Assembly (NCBI RefSeq): GCF_003313245.1
Contig: NZ_QJSD01000002.1
Span: 186,001 to 250,000 of the forward strand
Reading direction: 5' to 3'
Source of the DNA: Primorskyibacter marinus
GTDB lineage: Bacteria > Pseudomonadota > Alphaproteobacteria > Rhodobacterales > Rhodobacteraceae
DNA: 64,000 nt
The notes below the pieces were generated by a model. That model was not told the origin of the DNA, ran no database searches, and saw only the letters and a program-made list of their open reading frames with translations. Positions 45,493 to 54,668 of the stretch are shown here, in pieces. The stretch's first letter is position 1. Each line of letters starts with the position of its first letter. The position numbers and the translations under genes were made by a program.

Positions 45493-46677
45493 TCAGATGC
45501 CGGAGTCGATGATCGCCTTGGCGAGGATCGGCACCGTGGTCTTGTTCAGCCCCGCAATGTTGAGGCGGCTGTCACCGACCAGATAGATGCCGTGATCTCT
45601 GCGCAGGGTGTCGACCTGATCAGGCGTGCAGCCGAGGCGAGAGAACATGCCACGATGCTGCGCGATGAAGCCGAAGCGGTCCGAGCCTGAAAGGCGTTGC
45701 AGCTCGCCCGCCAACTGTTCGCGCAGGTCAAGCAGGCCTTTGCGGATGTCTTCCACTTCTGATGCCCAGTCGGCGCGCAGGGCCTCGTCTGTCAGGACCA
45801 TGGTTACCAGTCGCGCGCCATGATCAGGTGGGAAGGAAAAGTTCTGACGGTTGAGATAGGCCAGCGAGTCCTGGTTAAGCTTGCGTGCAGAGGCGTCCTG
45901 CGACACGGCCATCAGAAGGCCGGCACGCTCCCGGTACACGCCAAAGTTTTTCGAGCAGCTTGCCGCGATCAGGCATTCGGGTACGGAAGACGCGACCAGA
46001 CGTGTGCCTGCTGCGTCTTCTTCCAGCCCGTCGCCAAAACCCTGATAGGCGATGTCGATCATCGGCGTCGCGCCGGTCTTGAGCAGCAGGTCAACAACCG
46101 CCTGCCACTGTGTCAGGTTCAGGTTTGCGCCGGACGGGTTGTGGCAGCAACCATGCAGCAGCACGAGGTCGCCCTTCTTGATCTGCGCCAGATCTTCCAT
46201 CATGCCGTCGAAATCAACGGCACCGGTGTCGTTGTCGAAATAACGGTAGGAGATCGTCGGCAGGCCCATGAACTTCAGGATCGACAGGTGGTTCGGCCAT
46301 GTCGGATCAGACACGAAGACGCGGACATCGGGGTTGGCCATTCGGGCCATTTCGAACGCGTGACGTACGGCACCCGTGCCGCCGGGGGTTGCGGCAGCGG
46401 CGACGTTTTCACGCTCTACCGCATCGCCCAGAACAAGCGCGATCAGCGCGTCGGAAAAGGCCGGATCGCCAGCAAGGGCGACGTAGCTCTTGGTGGTTTC
46501 TTCTTCCCACAGACGCTTTTCCGCCGCCTTGACGGCGCGCATCACAGGCGTCACCCCTTCGGGGTTCTTGTAGACACCGACGCCCAGGTCGATCTTGGTC
46601 TCGCGCGGATCTTCCTTATAGGCCTGCATCAGCGCAAGGATCTTGTCGGCGGGTTGGGCTTTGAGGTTTTCGAACAT
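45493..46677 (-). CDS. Aromatic/aspartate aminotransferase
   Basis: 394 residues from the ATG at 46677, which overlaps the sseA stop as ATGA. It is a class I aminotransferase of the AspC/TyrB group: GVGVYKNPEGVTPVM near residue 32, TPGGTGAVRHAFEMA near 100, SDPTWPNHLSI near 123, CCHNPSGANL near 182 and the PLP lysine in ASCSKNFGVYRERAG near 236. It transfers amino groups between aspartate or aromatic amino acids and 2-oxoglutarate. The pairing with a mercaptopyruvate sulfurtransferase suggests that it may also make 3-mercaptopyruvate from cysteine. Confidence 0.92.
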   Translation of the reverse strand: MFENLKAQPADKILALMQAYKEDPRETKIDLGVGVYKNPEGVTPVMRAVKAAEKRLWEEETTKSYVALAGDPAFSDALIALVLGDAVERENVAAAATPGGTGAVRHAFEMARMANPDVRVFVSDPTWPNHLSILKFMGLPTISYRYFDNDTGAVDFDGMMEDLAQIKKGDLVLLHGCCHNPSGANLNLTQWQAVVDLLLKTGATPMIDIAYQGFGDGLEEDAAGTRLVASSVPECLIAASCSKNFGVYRERAGLLMAVSQDASARKLNQDSLAYLNRQNFSFPPDHGARLVTMVLTDEALRADWASEVEDIRKGLLDLREQLAGELQRLSGSDRFGFIAQHRGMFSRLGCTPDQVDTLRRDHGIYLVGDSRLNIAGLNKTTVPILAKAIIDSGI

Positions 46678-47534
46678 CAGGCGTCTCCGGTGGCGACGGG
46701 AACCGTTGGGAACATGCCCCATTCGGCCCAGGATCCGTCGTAAAGTGCGTGGTCGGTCTTGCCCATACGCTCCAGCGCGAGGGACAGGATCGCGGCTGTG
46801 ACACCCGATCCGCAAGTGGTGATGGCAGGCTGGGCAAGATCGACGCCCGCCTCCTCGAATATCGTGCGCAACTGCTGTGGTGGCTTCATCGTGCCGTCGT
46901 CGTTCAGCAATGTTGCGTAGTGGACGTTGCGCGCGCCGGGAATGTGGCCCGCGCGCAATCCTTCGCGTGGTTCGGGCTCTGCTCCGGCAAATCGGCTGGG
47001 CGCGCGCGCGTCGATGATTTCATGGTTGCGCAGCTTGGAGGCCGAGGCCACCTGTGTGACATCCTTGACCATATGGTTCTGGCGGCGCACCGTCATGTGG
47101 CGGTCGCGCACGATCGGGGGCATATCTTCGGTCGGACGATCCTCGGCCAGCCATTTTGGCAGCCCGCCATCCAGAACGGCGATGTTGAACTGGCCCATCA
47201 GGCGGAACAGCCACCAGACGCGCGCGGCAGAGAAGATCCCCATGCCGTCATAGACCACCACCTGATGCCCGTCGCCGACGCCCATCGCCCGCAGGCGTGA
47301 CATGAACTTCTCGACCGGCGGCACCATATGCGGCAGGTCCGAGCGATTGTCCGCGATTTCGGCGATGTCGAAAAAGCGGGCACCGGGAATATGCGCCGCG
47401 TCATACTCGCTGCGTGGATTGCGGCCCGTATCGGGCAAGTACCACGACGCGTCAAGGATGCGCAGGTCAGGATCCTTGAGATGCGCCGCGAGCCAGTCCG
47501 TCGAGACCAGTGTCCTGGGATCGTCTTGTGCCAT
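46677..47534 (-). CDS. sseA: 3-mercaptopyruvate sulfurtransferase
   Basis: 285 residues, two rhodanese domains. The first (about 1-150) has ILDASWYLPDTGRNP and VVYDGMGIFSAARVWW but no cysteine at the active loop. The second (about 165-280) carries the nucleophile in TTCGSGVTAA; the CGSGVT loop marks mercaptopyruvate rather than thiosulfate sulfurtransferases. It moves sulfur from 3-mercaptopyruvate to thiol acceptors. It is coupled by ATGA to the downstream aminotransferase. Confidence 0.94.
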   Translation of the reverse strand: MAQDDPRTLVSTDWLAAHLKDPDLRILDASWYLPDTGRNPRSEYDAAHIPGARFFDIAEIADNRSDLPHMVPPVEKFMSRLRAMGVGDGHQVVVYDGMGIFSAARVWWLFRLMGQFNIAVLDGGLPKWLAEDRPTEDMPPIVRDRHMTVRRQNHMVKDVTQVASASKLRNHEIIDARAPSRFAGAEPEPREGLRAGHIPGARNVHYATLLNDDGTMKPPQQLRTIFEEAGVDLAQPAITTCGSGVTAAILSLALERMGKTDHALYDGSWAEWGMFPTVPVATGDA

Positions 47535-47939
47535 GTTTCCCCCGAGATCAGTTGCGTCTTTGCATACGGTCTGTGGGGCATAGTGGCAAGTGTCAGACGG
47601 CCTCGCAGGGCGGTCTGCGTGCCGATCGTCGCTTATTTTTCCATCCTGTTGCGGACATAATCGAGAACGACCAGAGCCACGCAGCCCGACAATGTCGGCA
47701 GGATGGTTTCGTCAAGGCGGCCTTTGGTCCCGACGCGAGCGGTGGTCAACCTGCCGTGGGCGAGGGGCTTCAGCCGCGCGCCGTCACGGTGCGGCCAGCC
47801 GGGCAAGGTCAAAAGCCGATAATGAGGTGCGTAATGGGTGCTCTTCCGGCAAAGGCCGGAAATCGCGCCAATTGCGCACGGGCCATGGTCCGGTCAGGTG
47901 CGTTTGCGAACAAAATCTCGAAGCTTTTTGTTTGGACGC
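47535..47939. other. Intergenic stretch between smpB and sseA; possible degraded small gene
   Basis: 405 bases without a confident gene. On the minus strand one frame from 47812 (TTG) to TAA 47633 has coding-like composition, 59 codons ending in ILPTLSGCVALVVLDYVRNRMEK-type sequence with a hydrophobic helix, but it has no ATG start and no ribosome-binding site. It may be the tail of a decayed gene. No tRNA, tmRNA or strong terminator was seen. Confidence 0.3.
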
Positions 47940-48413
47940 TCAGTGGTTCTGACGCAGCAGGCGCTGTTTCTGGCGGCCCCAGTCGCGCTTTGCCTCTGTG
48001 GCGCGCTTGTCGTGGTTTTTCTTGCCCTTGGCGATGCCGATCTTCAGCTTCACGATGCCCCGATGGTTGAAATACATCACCAGCGGCACAAGGGTCATGC
48101 CCTTGCGCCGGGTTTCGTTCCACAGCCGGGCAAGTTCCCTGCGGCTGGCAAGAAGCTTGCGGCGCCGGCGATCCTCGTGCCCGAACATGGCCTGATCGTA
48201 GGGGGCGATGTACGCGTTCACCAACCACAGCTCGCCGTCGTCGACAGTGGCATAGCTTTCAGCAATGTTGGACTGCCCGGTGCGCAGGGATTTCACCTCT
48301 GATCCCATCAGAATGATGCCCACTTCGAGATCATCCTCGATGGCATAATCGTAGCGCGCGCGCCGGTTCTCGGCGATCACCTTGTAGTTCGGGTCTGATA
48401 TTGTCTTGGCCAT
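47940..48413 (-). CDS. smpB: SsrA-binding protein SmpB
   Basis: 157 residues. SmpB binds tmRNA and brings it to stalled ribosomes for trans-translation. It has the family N-terminus ([16 protein letters not shown]), [22 protein letters not shown] near residue 34 (read as [19 protein letters not shown]), the basic [10 protein letters not shown] region and a C-terminal tail rich in Lys/Arg ([21 protein letters not shown]). It stands alone. The second ribosome-rescue factor, arfB, is also in this window. Confidence 0.97.
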   Translation of the reverse strand: MAKTISDPNYKVIAENRRARYDYAIEDDLEVGIILMGSEVKSLRTGQSNIAESYATVDDGELWLVNAYIAPYDQAMFGHEDRRRRKLLASRRELARLWNETRRKGMTLVPLVMYFNHRGIVKLKIGIAKGKKNHDKRATEAKRDWGRQKQRLLRQNH

Positions 48414-48499
48414 GATGGGTGTGATTACACGGCCACGCGCCGGCTGTCACGCGGGTTTCGTTCGCGACATCTCTGGGCTGTCTGCGAGGTGCCATTTTA

Positions 48500-48519
48500 G
48501 CGTGGGATCAAGCCCGCGC
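48500..48519. repeat. Degenerate copy of the TCAAG-loop palindrome
   Basis: GCGTGGG (48500-48506), ATCAAG, CCCGCGC (48513-48519): seven pairs, one of them G-T. It shares the TCAAG loop of the three perfect copies at 48559, 58880 and 58927. It lies in the smpB-agcS gap. Confidence 0.5.
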
Positions 48520-48558
48520 GGCGCAGGTGATCCTGTCGGCACAAGGAGCAGGGCAGAG

Positions 48559-48579
48559 GCCCCGGATCAAGTCCGGGGC
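48559..48579. repeat. TCAAG-loop palindrome, perfect 8-base arms
   Basis: GCCCCGGA (48559-48566), loop TCAAG, TCCGGGGC (48572-48579). The loop is identical and the arms differ from the copies near 58.9 kb with both sides changing together. It lies in the smpB-agcS gap. Confidence 0.65.
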
Positions 48580-48588
48580 GGGTGGCGC

Positions 48589-48620
48589 AAAAAAAGGGGC
48601 CGCCCGTGGGCAGCCCCTTT
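48589..48620 (-). terminator. Intrinsic terminator of the alanine symporter gene
   Basis: On the minus strand AAAGGGGC (48620-48613) pairs with GCCCCTTT (48600-48593), with an inner GCCC/GGGC helix, followed by a run of T (opposite A 48589-48595). It starts 19 bases after the symporter stop codon. Confidence 0.8.
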
Positions 48621-48638
48621 CCTGGTCTGGTCGCGAGA

Positions 48639-50186
48639 TTAGGACTTGTAGCGCTTGATTTCGCCAGTCTTGAGCCGAGCAAGATAGCTTTCAAGTTCGC
48701 GCTTGACGACCGGCATCAGGACGTAAAGACCGATGATGTTGACCACCGCCATCGAGAAGATCGCGGCATCGGAGAAGTCGATGACCGGTCCAAGGCTTGC
48801 GGCGGCACCGATCACGACAAAGATGCAGAAGATCACCTTGAAGGTCAGTTCCTTACTCTTGCCTTCGCCGAACAGGTAGGTCCAGGCCTTCAGCCCGTAA
48901 TACGACCACGAGATCATCGTCGAGAAGGCAAACAGCACAACTGCGATGGCCAGCACATACTTGAACCAGCCAAAGGCCTGGCTGAAGGCCGCCGATGTCA
49001 GGGCCACGCCGGAATTCCCGTCGACTGTCTGGATTGCGCTGCCTGCTTCGTTCAGGATGTAAAGGCCGGTGTCAGGATTGACCATCAACTGACCGGTGAT
49101 GATGATCACCAGCGCGGTCATGGTGCAGATCACCACGGTGTCGATGAACGGCTCCAGCAACGACACGAAACCCTCGGTAATTGGCTCTTTCGTCCGCACG
49201 GCCGAATGGGCGATCGCGGCAGAACCAACGCCCGCTTCGTTCGAGAAGGCCGCACGTTTGAAGCCTTGGATCAGCGCCCCGACCATGCCGCCCGCGACAC
49301 CAAGACCGGTGAAGGCACCGCCAAAGATCTGGCCGAAAGCCCAGCCGATCTTGTCATAGTTCACCAGAAGGATGATCAGCGCGGTCACGACGTAGAGTAT
49401 GCCCATGAACGGCACGATTTTCTCTGTTACCTTGGCGATGGATTGCAGGCCGCCGACGATGACGGCAAACACGATCCCCGCGAAGATGACACCCGTGATC
49501 CAACCGGGATAATCGCCGACCACATTGGTGATCTGCGCATGTGCCTGGTTGGACTGGAACATGTTGCCGCCACCAAGGGCACCCAGGATACAGAAGATGG
49601 AGAACAGGATCGCAAGGAAGCGACCGCCGGGAAGGCCGCGCTCTGCAAAGCCCTTGGTCAGATAATACATCGGGCCACCTGAAACGGTGCCGTCTGCATA
49701 TTCATTGCGGTATTTCACGCCCAACGTACATTCGGTGAACTTCGAGGCCATGCCCATGAGGCCCGCCAGAATCATCCAGAACGTGGCACCGGGGCCACCG
49801 ATGCCCACGGCAACCGCCACACCGGCAATGTTGCCCAGACCGACAGTGCCCGAAAGGGCTGTCGCAAGCGCCTGAAAGTGGCTGACTTCGCCGGCGTCTT
49901 CAGGGTCTGAATAGTCGCCCTTTACCAAGGCGATGGAATGCGGAACTGCGCGAAACTGAATCACGCCGAAATAAATCGTAAAGATGGTGGCGGCGACCAC
50001 CAGCCAGGCGACGATCCAGGGAAAGGATGTGCCGGGAAACGGACTGAAAATGAAATTCACAAACCAGCCGGTAGAGCTGGCGAAGATCTGATTGACTTTC
50101 TCGTCGATGGATTGGGCCATCGCCGGACCGGCGAAGCTGCCCAGCGTGGTGACGATGATCGCCAGCAAAAATGGAAAACGTGACAT
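48639..50186 (-). CDS. Alanine/glycine:cation symporter (AgcS family)
   Basis: 515 residues from the ATG at 50186. The N-terminus reads like a cleavable signal (LLAIIVTTLGSFAGPAMAQS), then about eleven membrane segments. AgcS signatures are ATALSGTVGLGNIAGVAVAVGIGGPGA near residue 105 (seen as SGTVGLGNIAGVA), TECTLGVKYR near 145, SGGPMYYL near 163, GFKRAAFSNEAGVGSAAIAH near 307 (seen as FSNEAGVGSAAIAHSA). Members import alanine or glycine with sodium. A universal stress protein gene lies 41 bases upstream on the same strand. Confidence 0.92.
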   Translation of the reverse strand: MSRFPFLLAIIVTTLGSFAGPAMAQSIDEKVNQIFASSTGWFVNFIFSPFPGTSFPWIVAWLVVAATIFTIYFGVIQFRAVPHSIALVKGDYSDPEDAGEVSHFQALATALSGTVGLGNIAGVAVAVGIGGPGATFWMILAGLMGMASKFTECTLGVKYRNEYADGTVSGGPMYYLTKGFAERGLPGGRFLAILFSIFCILGALGGGNMFQSNQAHAQITNVVGDYPGWITGVIFAGIVFAVIVGGLQSIAKVTEKIVPFMGILYVVTALIILLVNYDKIGWAFGQIFGGAFTGLGVAGGMVGALIQGFKRAAFSNEAGVGSAAIAHSAVRTKEPITEGFVSLLEPFIDTVVICTMTALVIIITGQLMVNPDTGLYILNEAGSAIQTVDGNSGVALTSAAFSQAFGWFKYVLAIAVVLFAFSTMISWSYYGLKAWTYLFGEGKSKELTFKVIFCIFVVIGAAASLGPVIDFSDAAIFSMAVVNIIGLYVLMPVVKRELESYLARLKTGEIKRYKS

Positions 50187-50227
50187 TGTATATCCCTGTT
50201 CTTGATTGCTGTTCTTGTGCGGCAATT

Positions 50228-50662
50228 TTACGGTACGATTGTGCACGGTACCGGGGCGATCTGGACAAGCGACCCGGCGACAGAGCCGAACACGCGCGCA
50301 GACAGGGCACCATGACCGTCGCGACCGACAAACATCTGCGTCGCGCCTTTGTCTTTCACCACCTCGCACAGCGTGTCTGAAATATGGCCGTACTTAATGA
50401 CTGTCTCGATTGTGAGACCCTTGCTGGACAACTCCTCGACCACCGGGGCCATCAGCGCCTTTTCGGCGCGCTCAAGCTCTTGGCGGCGACGCACATGACG
50501 TTCCTCGATCTCGGTCGGCGTGAGGAAGGAATAGGGCGACCATTCCAGCACATGCACAACCACCAGCGTCGTGCTTTGTGCCGCGGCACGGTCGGCCGCG
50601 AAATCAAGCGCCCGTCTGGACGCCGGGCTGCCGTCATATGCGACGACGAATTTTCCTGACAT
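50228..50662 (-). CDS. Universal stress protein
   Basis: 144 residues from the ATG at 50662. UspA fold: VVAYDGSPASRRALDFA at the N-terminus and the ATP-binding motif G-2x-G-9x-GS in MFVGRDGHGALSARVFGSVAG near residue 113 (seen as GRDGHGALSARVFGSV). It probably binds ATP. It is co-directional with the symporter at 41 bases, an arrangement suggesting regulation of transport or a shared stress response; that link is inference. A CGCGGC/GCCGCG hairpin lies in the upstream region. Confidence 0.9.
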   Translation of the reverse strand: MSGKFVVAYDGSPASRRALDFAADRAAAQSTTLVVVHVLEWSPYSFLTPTEIEERHVRRRQELERAEKALMAPVVEELSSKGLTIETVIKYGHISDTLCEVVKDKGATQMFVGRDGHGALSARVFGSVAGSLVQIAPVPCTIVP

Positions 50663-50865
50663 TGCGATACTCCCGGTGATTTGCCGCGGCCCGATGCCGC
50701 GACAGATCAGCAAAGCATAGCAGCATCAGATGTACCGCTCTTCCCTTAATTCTGACATAAATCGACAAAATGCCCGAAATTCGCTCGGTCTACAGGTCAA
50801 ATGGGCACAATAAGGCACGTTGTCGATACATGCGACTGTTTGCATCTATGAGTTGTGGGTCGCCT

Positions 50866-53800
50866 CTAGCTTTCGCCCCAGCCGCCGCCGCCCGGCGTCT
50901 GCATCACAAAAACGCCGCCCGCCGGCAGGTCGATTTCATCGTTGCCGTTCAGGTCCACGCGCTGGCCATCAGACAGCTCCGCCCAGTTTTGCCCGACCGC
51001 GCCGTCACCCCCACCGTCAACGCCGAAAGGGGGCACGATGCGGTGCGAACACAGCGTTGTCACCGTCACCGGCTCCAGAAACCGCATGCGACGTAGCGCC
51101 CCGTTGCCGCCCCGCCATTTCCCGACCCCGCCAGAGCCTTCTTGGATGCCGAACGCCTCCAGCCGCACGGGAAAGCGTTTCTCCAGCGTTTCGGGGTCGG
51201 TCATGCGGGTATTGGTCATGTGGCTTTGCACCGCGTCGCAGCCATTGAACCCCGGCCCGGCGCCGGTGCCGCCCGCAATCGTTTCGTAGTTCTGGAAGGT
51301 GTCGTTGCCCCAGACGAAATTGTTCATGGTGGCCTGTGAGCAGGCAATGACGTGCAGCGCACCGTAAAGGGCGTTGCAGGTGGCTTGGCTGACCTCGGTA
51401 TTGCCGGCAATCACCGCCGCCGGATAGACCGGGTGCAGCATGGACCCTTCGGGCACGATGATCTTCAGCGGTTTCAGGCAGCCCTGATTCAGCGGGATCT
51501 CTGCCCCTACCATGGTGCGGAAGACATACAGAACCACCGCATGGGCAATCGCCAGCGGGGCGTTGTAATTGCCCGAATGCTGCGGTGAGGTGCCGGTGAA
51601 ATCCACGGTTGCTGTCCGGTTGGCACGGTCGACGCTGACTTTGACCTCGATCACCGCGCCATGATCCATCGGATAGCTGAACGCGCCATCCGTCAGCTTG
51701 TCGATCACCCGGCGCACGCTTTCCTCGGCATTGTCCTGCACATGACCCATATAGGCGCGCACCACGTCCAACCCGTAGGTCTGCACGACTTTCAGCAATT
51801 CCTGACGGCCGGTTTCATTCGCGGCGACCTGCGCCTTGAGGTCGGCCATGTTCTGATCGACATTGCGGCAGGGGTAGCGACCGGACAGAAGAACCTGGCG
51901 TGCGGTGTCCTCTTGCAGCGTGCCTTTGGCGACAAGGCGGACATTGTCGATCAGCACACCTTCTTCTTCGATCCGGGTGCTGTCGGGCGGGGCCGATCCG
52001 GGGGTGCGCCCGCCAATATCCGCGTGATGCCCGCGCGAGCCCAGCCAGAAGACCGGCTTGCCGTCCACAAAGACCGGCGTGACCACCGTGACATCCGGCA
52101 GGTGAGTGCCGCCATTATAGGGCGAATTCAGCATGTAGGCATCGCCCTCGGCCACATCCGGATTGTCGCGCATCACCGTCTTGATGCTGTCGGACATGGA
52201 CCCCAGATGCACCGGCACATGCGGCGCGTTGGCGACCAGATCGCCCGCCTCGTCAAAGATCGCGCAGGAGAAATCCAGCCGTTCCTTGATGTTTACCGAC
52301 CATGATGTGTTGGCCAGCGTGGCCCCCATCTGATCGGCCACGGACATGAACAGATTGTTGAACACTTCCAGCATCACCGGATCGGCTTGCGTTCCGGCGG
52401 CACCCGCGCGGTCAGCCTTGGATGTGCGATCTAGGATCAGGTTGCCCATCGCATCCAGTTGCGCGGACCAGCCCGGTTCGATCACGTTGGTGCCGGTCGG
52501 TTCGGTGATGATCGCGGGGCCGTCAATCGCGGTTTCGGCGTTCAGCGCATCGCGCAGGTAAAGCGGGACGTCTTGCACATCTCCGGCCAGATGAACGGGG
52601 ATCTGGGCCTTGGGTGCGCCGTCACCCTCCGGCAAAACGGCCGAGGGCACCTGACCGGTATCGCCGACGGCCTCTGCACTGACCATTTCGAACAGCACAT
52701 CGCGCTCTGGCGAGGCAAAGCCGAAGCGTTGGCGGTGCGCGTCCTCGAAATCCGCGCGCATCTTGTCCGGCGCGCCAAAAGCCACCTCAAGCGGCTGGTG
52801 CGAGCCGTCATAGCGCAAATGCGCACGCTGCCGGACGTCGATTTGTGAGACGCCCTGATTGGCAACCTCGGCGCGGGCGTCTTCGGAAATGCGGTCCAGC
52901 GCCTGTTTTGCGGTGTCGATCTCCGCCAATGGCGCGTCCACCTGCGTTTCGCGCATCGCACGGATCTCGGCCAGGCCCATGCCATAAGCGGACAGAACGC
53001 CTGCGTGCGGATGAATGAACACCCGCTTCATGCCCAACGCGTCGGCCACAAGACAGGCATGCTGCCCGCCCGCGCCGCCAAAGCATTGCAGCGTATAGCG
53101 GGTGACGTCATGCCCGCGCTGGACGCTGATCTTCTTGATCGCATTGGCCATATTGTCGACGGCGATGCGCAGGAATCCTTCGGCCATATCTTCGGGCGAG
53201 CGGGGGGCGTCATCGGTGCCCTCTGCGACCTGCTCCGCTAGGGCGGCAAACTTCTCGCGCACCACCGCCAGATCGAGCGGCTGATCGCCCTCCGGCCCAA
53301 AGACGGCGGGGAAATGATCGGGGTTCAGTTTGCCCAGCATGACGTTGCAATCGGTCACGGTCAGCGGCCCGCCACGGCGATAGCAGGCCGGGCCGGGATC
53401 GGCGCCCGCACTTTCCGGGCCGACCTGAAAACGGCCATCCTCGAACTTGCAGACCGATCCGCCGCCAGCGGCCACGGTATGGATGTCCATCATCGGTGCC
53501 CGCATCCGGACGCCTGCGACCTCGGTCTCAAAGCTGCGTTCATAATCGCCCGCATAGTGGCTGACATCGGTTGAGGTGCCGCCCATGTCAAAACCGATCA
53601 GCCGATCATGGCCCGCGGCCTCTGCCGTCTTGACCATGCCGACGATGCCGCCCGCTGGGCCGGACAGGATTGCGTCCTTGCCCTGAAACAGCCGCGCATC
53701 GGTCAACCCGCCAGAGCTTTGCATGAACAGCAGGCTGCGACAGGCGCGGCCCAGATCCAGCGCGCCCGCCACCTGATCGACATAGCGGCGCAGGATCGGC

Positions 53801-54441
53801 GACAGGTAGGCATCCACCACGGTGGTATCGCCCCGGCTGACGAGTTTCGACAGTTGGCTGACCTCGGCGCTGGTCGAGATCTGGGTGAACCCGATCTCGC
53901 GCGCGATCTGGGCCGCCCGTGCCTCGTGCGTGTCGTTGAGATACGCGTGCAGACCCGCAATGGCCACGGCGCGGATGCCCTCATCATAGGCGGATTGCAG
54001 GGCGGCGCGGCTGGCGTCTTCATCCAGCGGGGTCAGAACGGTGCCCTCGGCATCCAATCGTTCCACCATCTCCTCGACCCGATCATAGAGCAGATCCGGG
54101 CGCGTGATTTCCAGATCGAACAGGCGAGGGCGGGTTTGGTAGCCGATCTTGAGAAGATCACGGAAGCCTTGCGTGATCAGCAGCAATACCCGCTCGCCCT
54201 TACGCTCCAGCAGGGCATTTGTGGCTACGGTTGTGCCCATCTTTACCGCGTGGATGGCATTGTCGGCCAACGTGCCGTGACAGCCCGTCATCTCGCGGAT
54301 GCCCTGCACGGCAGCGTCGCGGTAGCGTTCGGGGTTCTCGGAGAGCAGTTTGTGCGTCACCACCTGACCGTCCGGCGACAGTGCCACGATGTCGGTGAAG
54401 GTTCCGCCCCGGTCAATCCAGAATTCCCAAGCTCCGCTCAT
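50866..54441 (-). CDS. oplA: 5-oxoprolinase (fused HyuA-HyuB)
   Basis: 1191 residues from the ATG at 54441. It hydrolyses 5-oxoproline to glutamate with ATP. The N-terminal HyuA half (about 1-690) shows the actin-like ATPase motifs IDRGGTFTDIVALSPDG, VKMGTTVATNALLERKG, GFDMGGTSTDVSHY and VAAGGGSVCKF. The C-terminal HyuB half (about 700-1190) has MLEVFNNLFMSVADQMG, SGRYPCRNVDQNMADLKAQ and GFNGCDAVQSHMTNTRMTDPE, with a GGGGWG ending. The fused length is that of eukaryotic and bacterial OplAH. No glutathione-cycle neighbour is present. Confidence 0.93.
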   Translation of the reverse strand: MSGAWEFWIDRGGTFTDIVALSPDGQVVTHKLLSENPERYRDAAVQGIREMTGCHGTLADNAIHAVKMGTTVATNALLERKGERVLLLITQGFRDLLKIGYQTRPRLFDLEITRPDLLYDRVEEMVERLDAEGTVLTPLDEDASRAALQSAYDEGIRAVAIAGLHAYLNDTHEARAAQIAREIGFTQISTSAEVSQLSKLVSRGDTTVVDAYLSPILRRYVDQVAGALDLGRACRSLLFMQSSGGLTDARLFQGKDAILSGPAGGIVGMVKTAEAAGHDRLIGFDMGGTSTDVSHYAGDYERSFETEVAGVRMRAPMMDIHTVAAGGGSVCKFEDGRFQVGPESAGADPGPACYRRGGPLTVTDCNVMLGKLNPDHFPAVFGPEGDQPLDLAVVREKFAALAEQVAEGTDDAPRSPEDMAEGFLRIAVDNMANAIKKISVQRGHDVTRYTLQCFGGAGGQHACLVADALGMKRVFIHPHAGVLSAYGMGLAEIRAMRETQVDAPLAEIDTAKQALDRISEDARAEVANQGVSQIDVRQRAHLRYDGSHQPLEVAFGAPDKMRADFEDAHRQRFGFASPERDVLFEMVSAEAVGDTGQVPSAVLPEGDGAPKAQIPVHLAGDVQDVPLYLRDALNAETAIDGPAIITEPTGTNVIEPGWSAQLDAMGNLILDRTSKADRAGAAGTQADPVMLEVFNNLFMSVADQMGATLANTSWSVNIKERLDFSCAIFDEAGDLVANAPHVPVHLGSMSDSIKTVMRDNPDVAEGDAYMLNSPYNGGTHLPDVTVVTPVFVDGKPVFWLGSRGHHADIGGRTPGSAPPDSTRIEEEGVLIDNVRLVAKGTLQEDTARQVLLSGRYPCRNVDQNMADLKAQVAANETGRQELLKVVQTYGLDVVRAYMGHVQDNAEESVRRVIDKLTDGAFSYPMDHGAVIEVKVSVDRANRTATVDFTGTSPQHSGNYNAPLAIAHAVVLYVFRTMVGAEIPLNQGCLKPLKIIVPEGSMLHPVYPAAVIAGNTEVSQATCNALYGALHVIACSQATMNNFVWGNDTFQNYETIAGGTGAGPGFNGCDAVQSHMTNTRMTDPETLEKRFPVRLEAFGIQEGSGGVGKWRGGNGALRRMRFLEPVTVTTLCSHRIVPPFGVDGGGDGAVGQNWAELSDGQRVDLNGNDEIDLPAGGVFVMQTPGGGGWGES

Positions 54442-54668
54442 GTCTGCTCTCCGTGCTGCATGCGCCCAGCCTTTCCTGTTGCCTTGCGGGTTGTCAACGC
54501 GATGGGCGGCGAGGCTGGCAACCATGCCGGATGCAGGTTTCAGCTGCGCGCCTTCGACATCTGCACCTCGCGGGCCTTTACATATTCGACGATGTGAATA
54601 TATAGCGACTTAGCCATCGCATCGCCTGCACGGTTGGGCATGGGTTTCCACAGGGACTGAACAGACTG

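Noticed and set aside
48582-49682. Plus-strand open frame across the alanine symporter gene
   Set aside because: Antisense to a confident membrane transporter; histidine/aspartate-rich translation typical of an antisense shadow.
54540-54617. 25-codon minus-strand ORF upstream of the 5-oxoprolinase gene (MAKSLYIHIVEYVKAREVQM...)
   Set aside because: Poor ribosome-binding site and no family; may be part of the oplA untranslated region. Kept only as a note.
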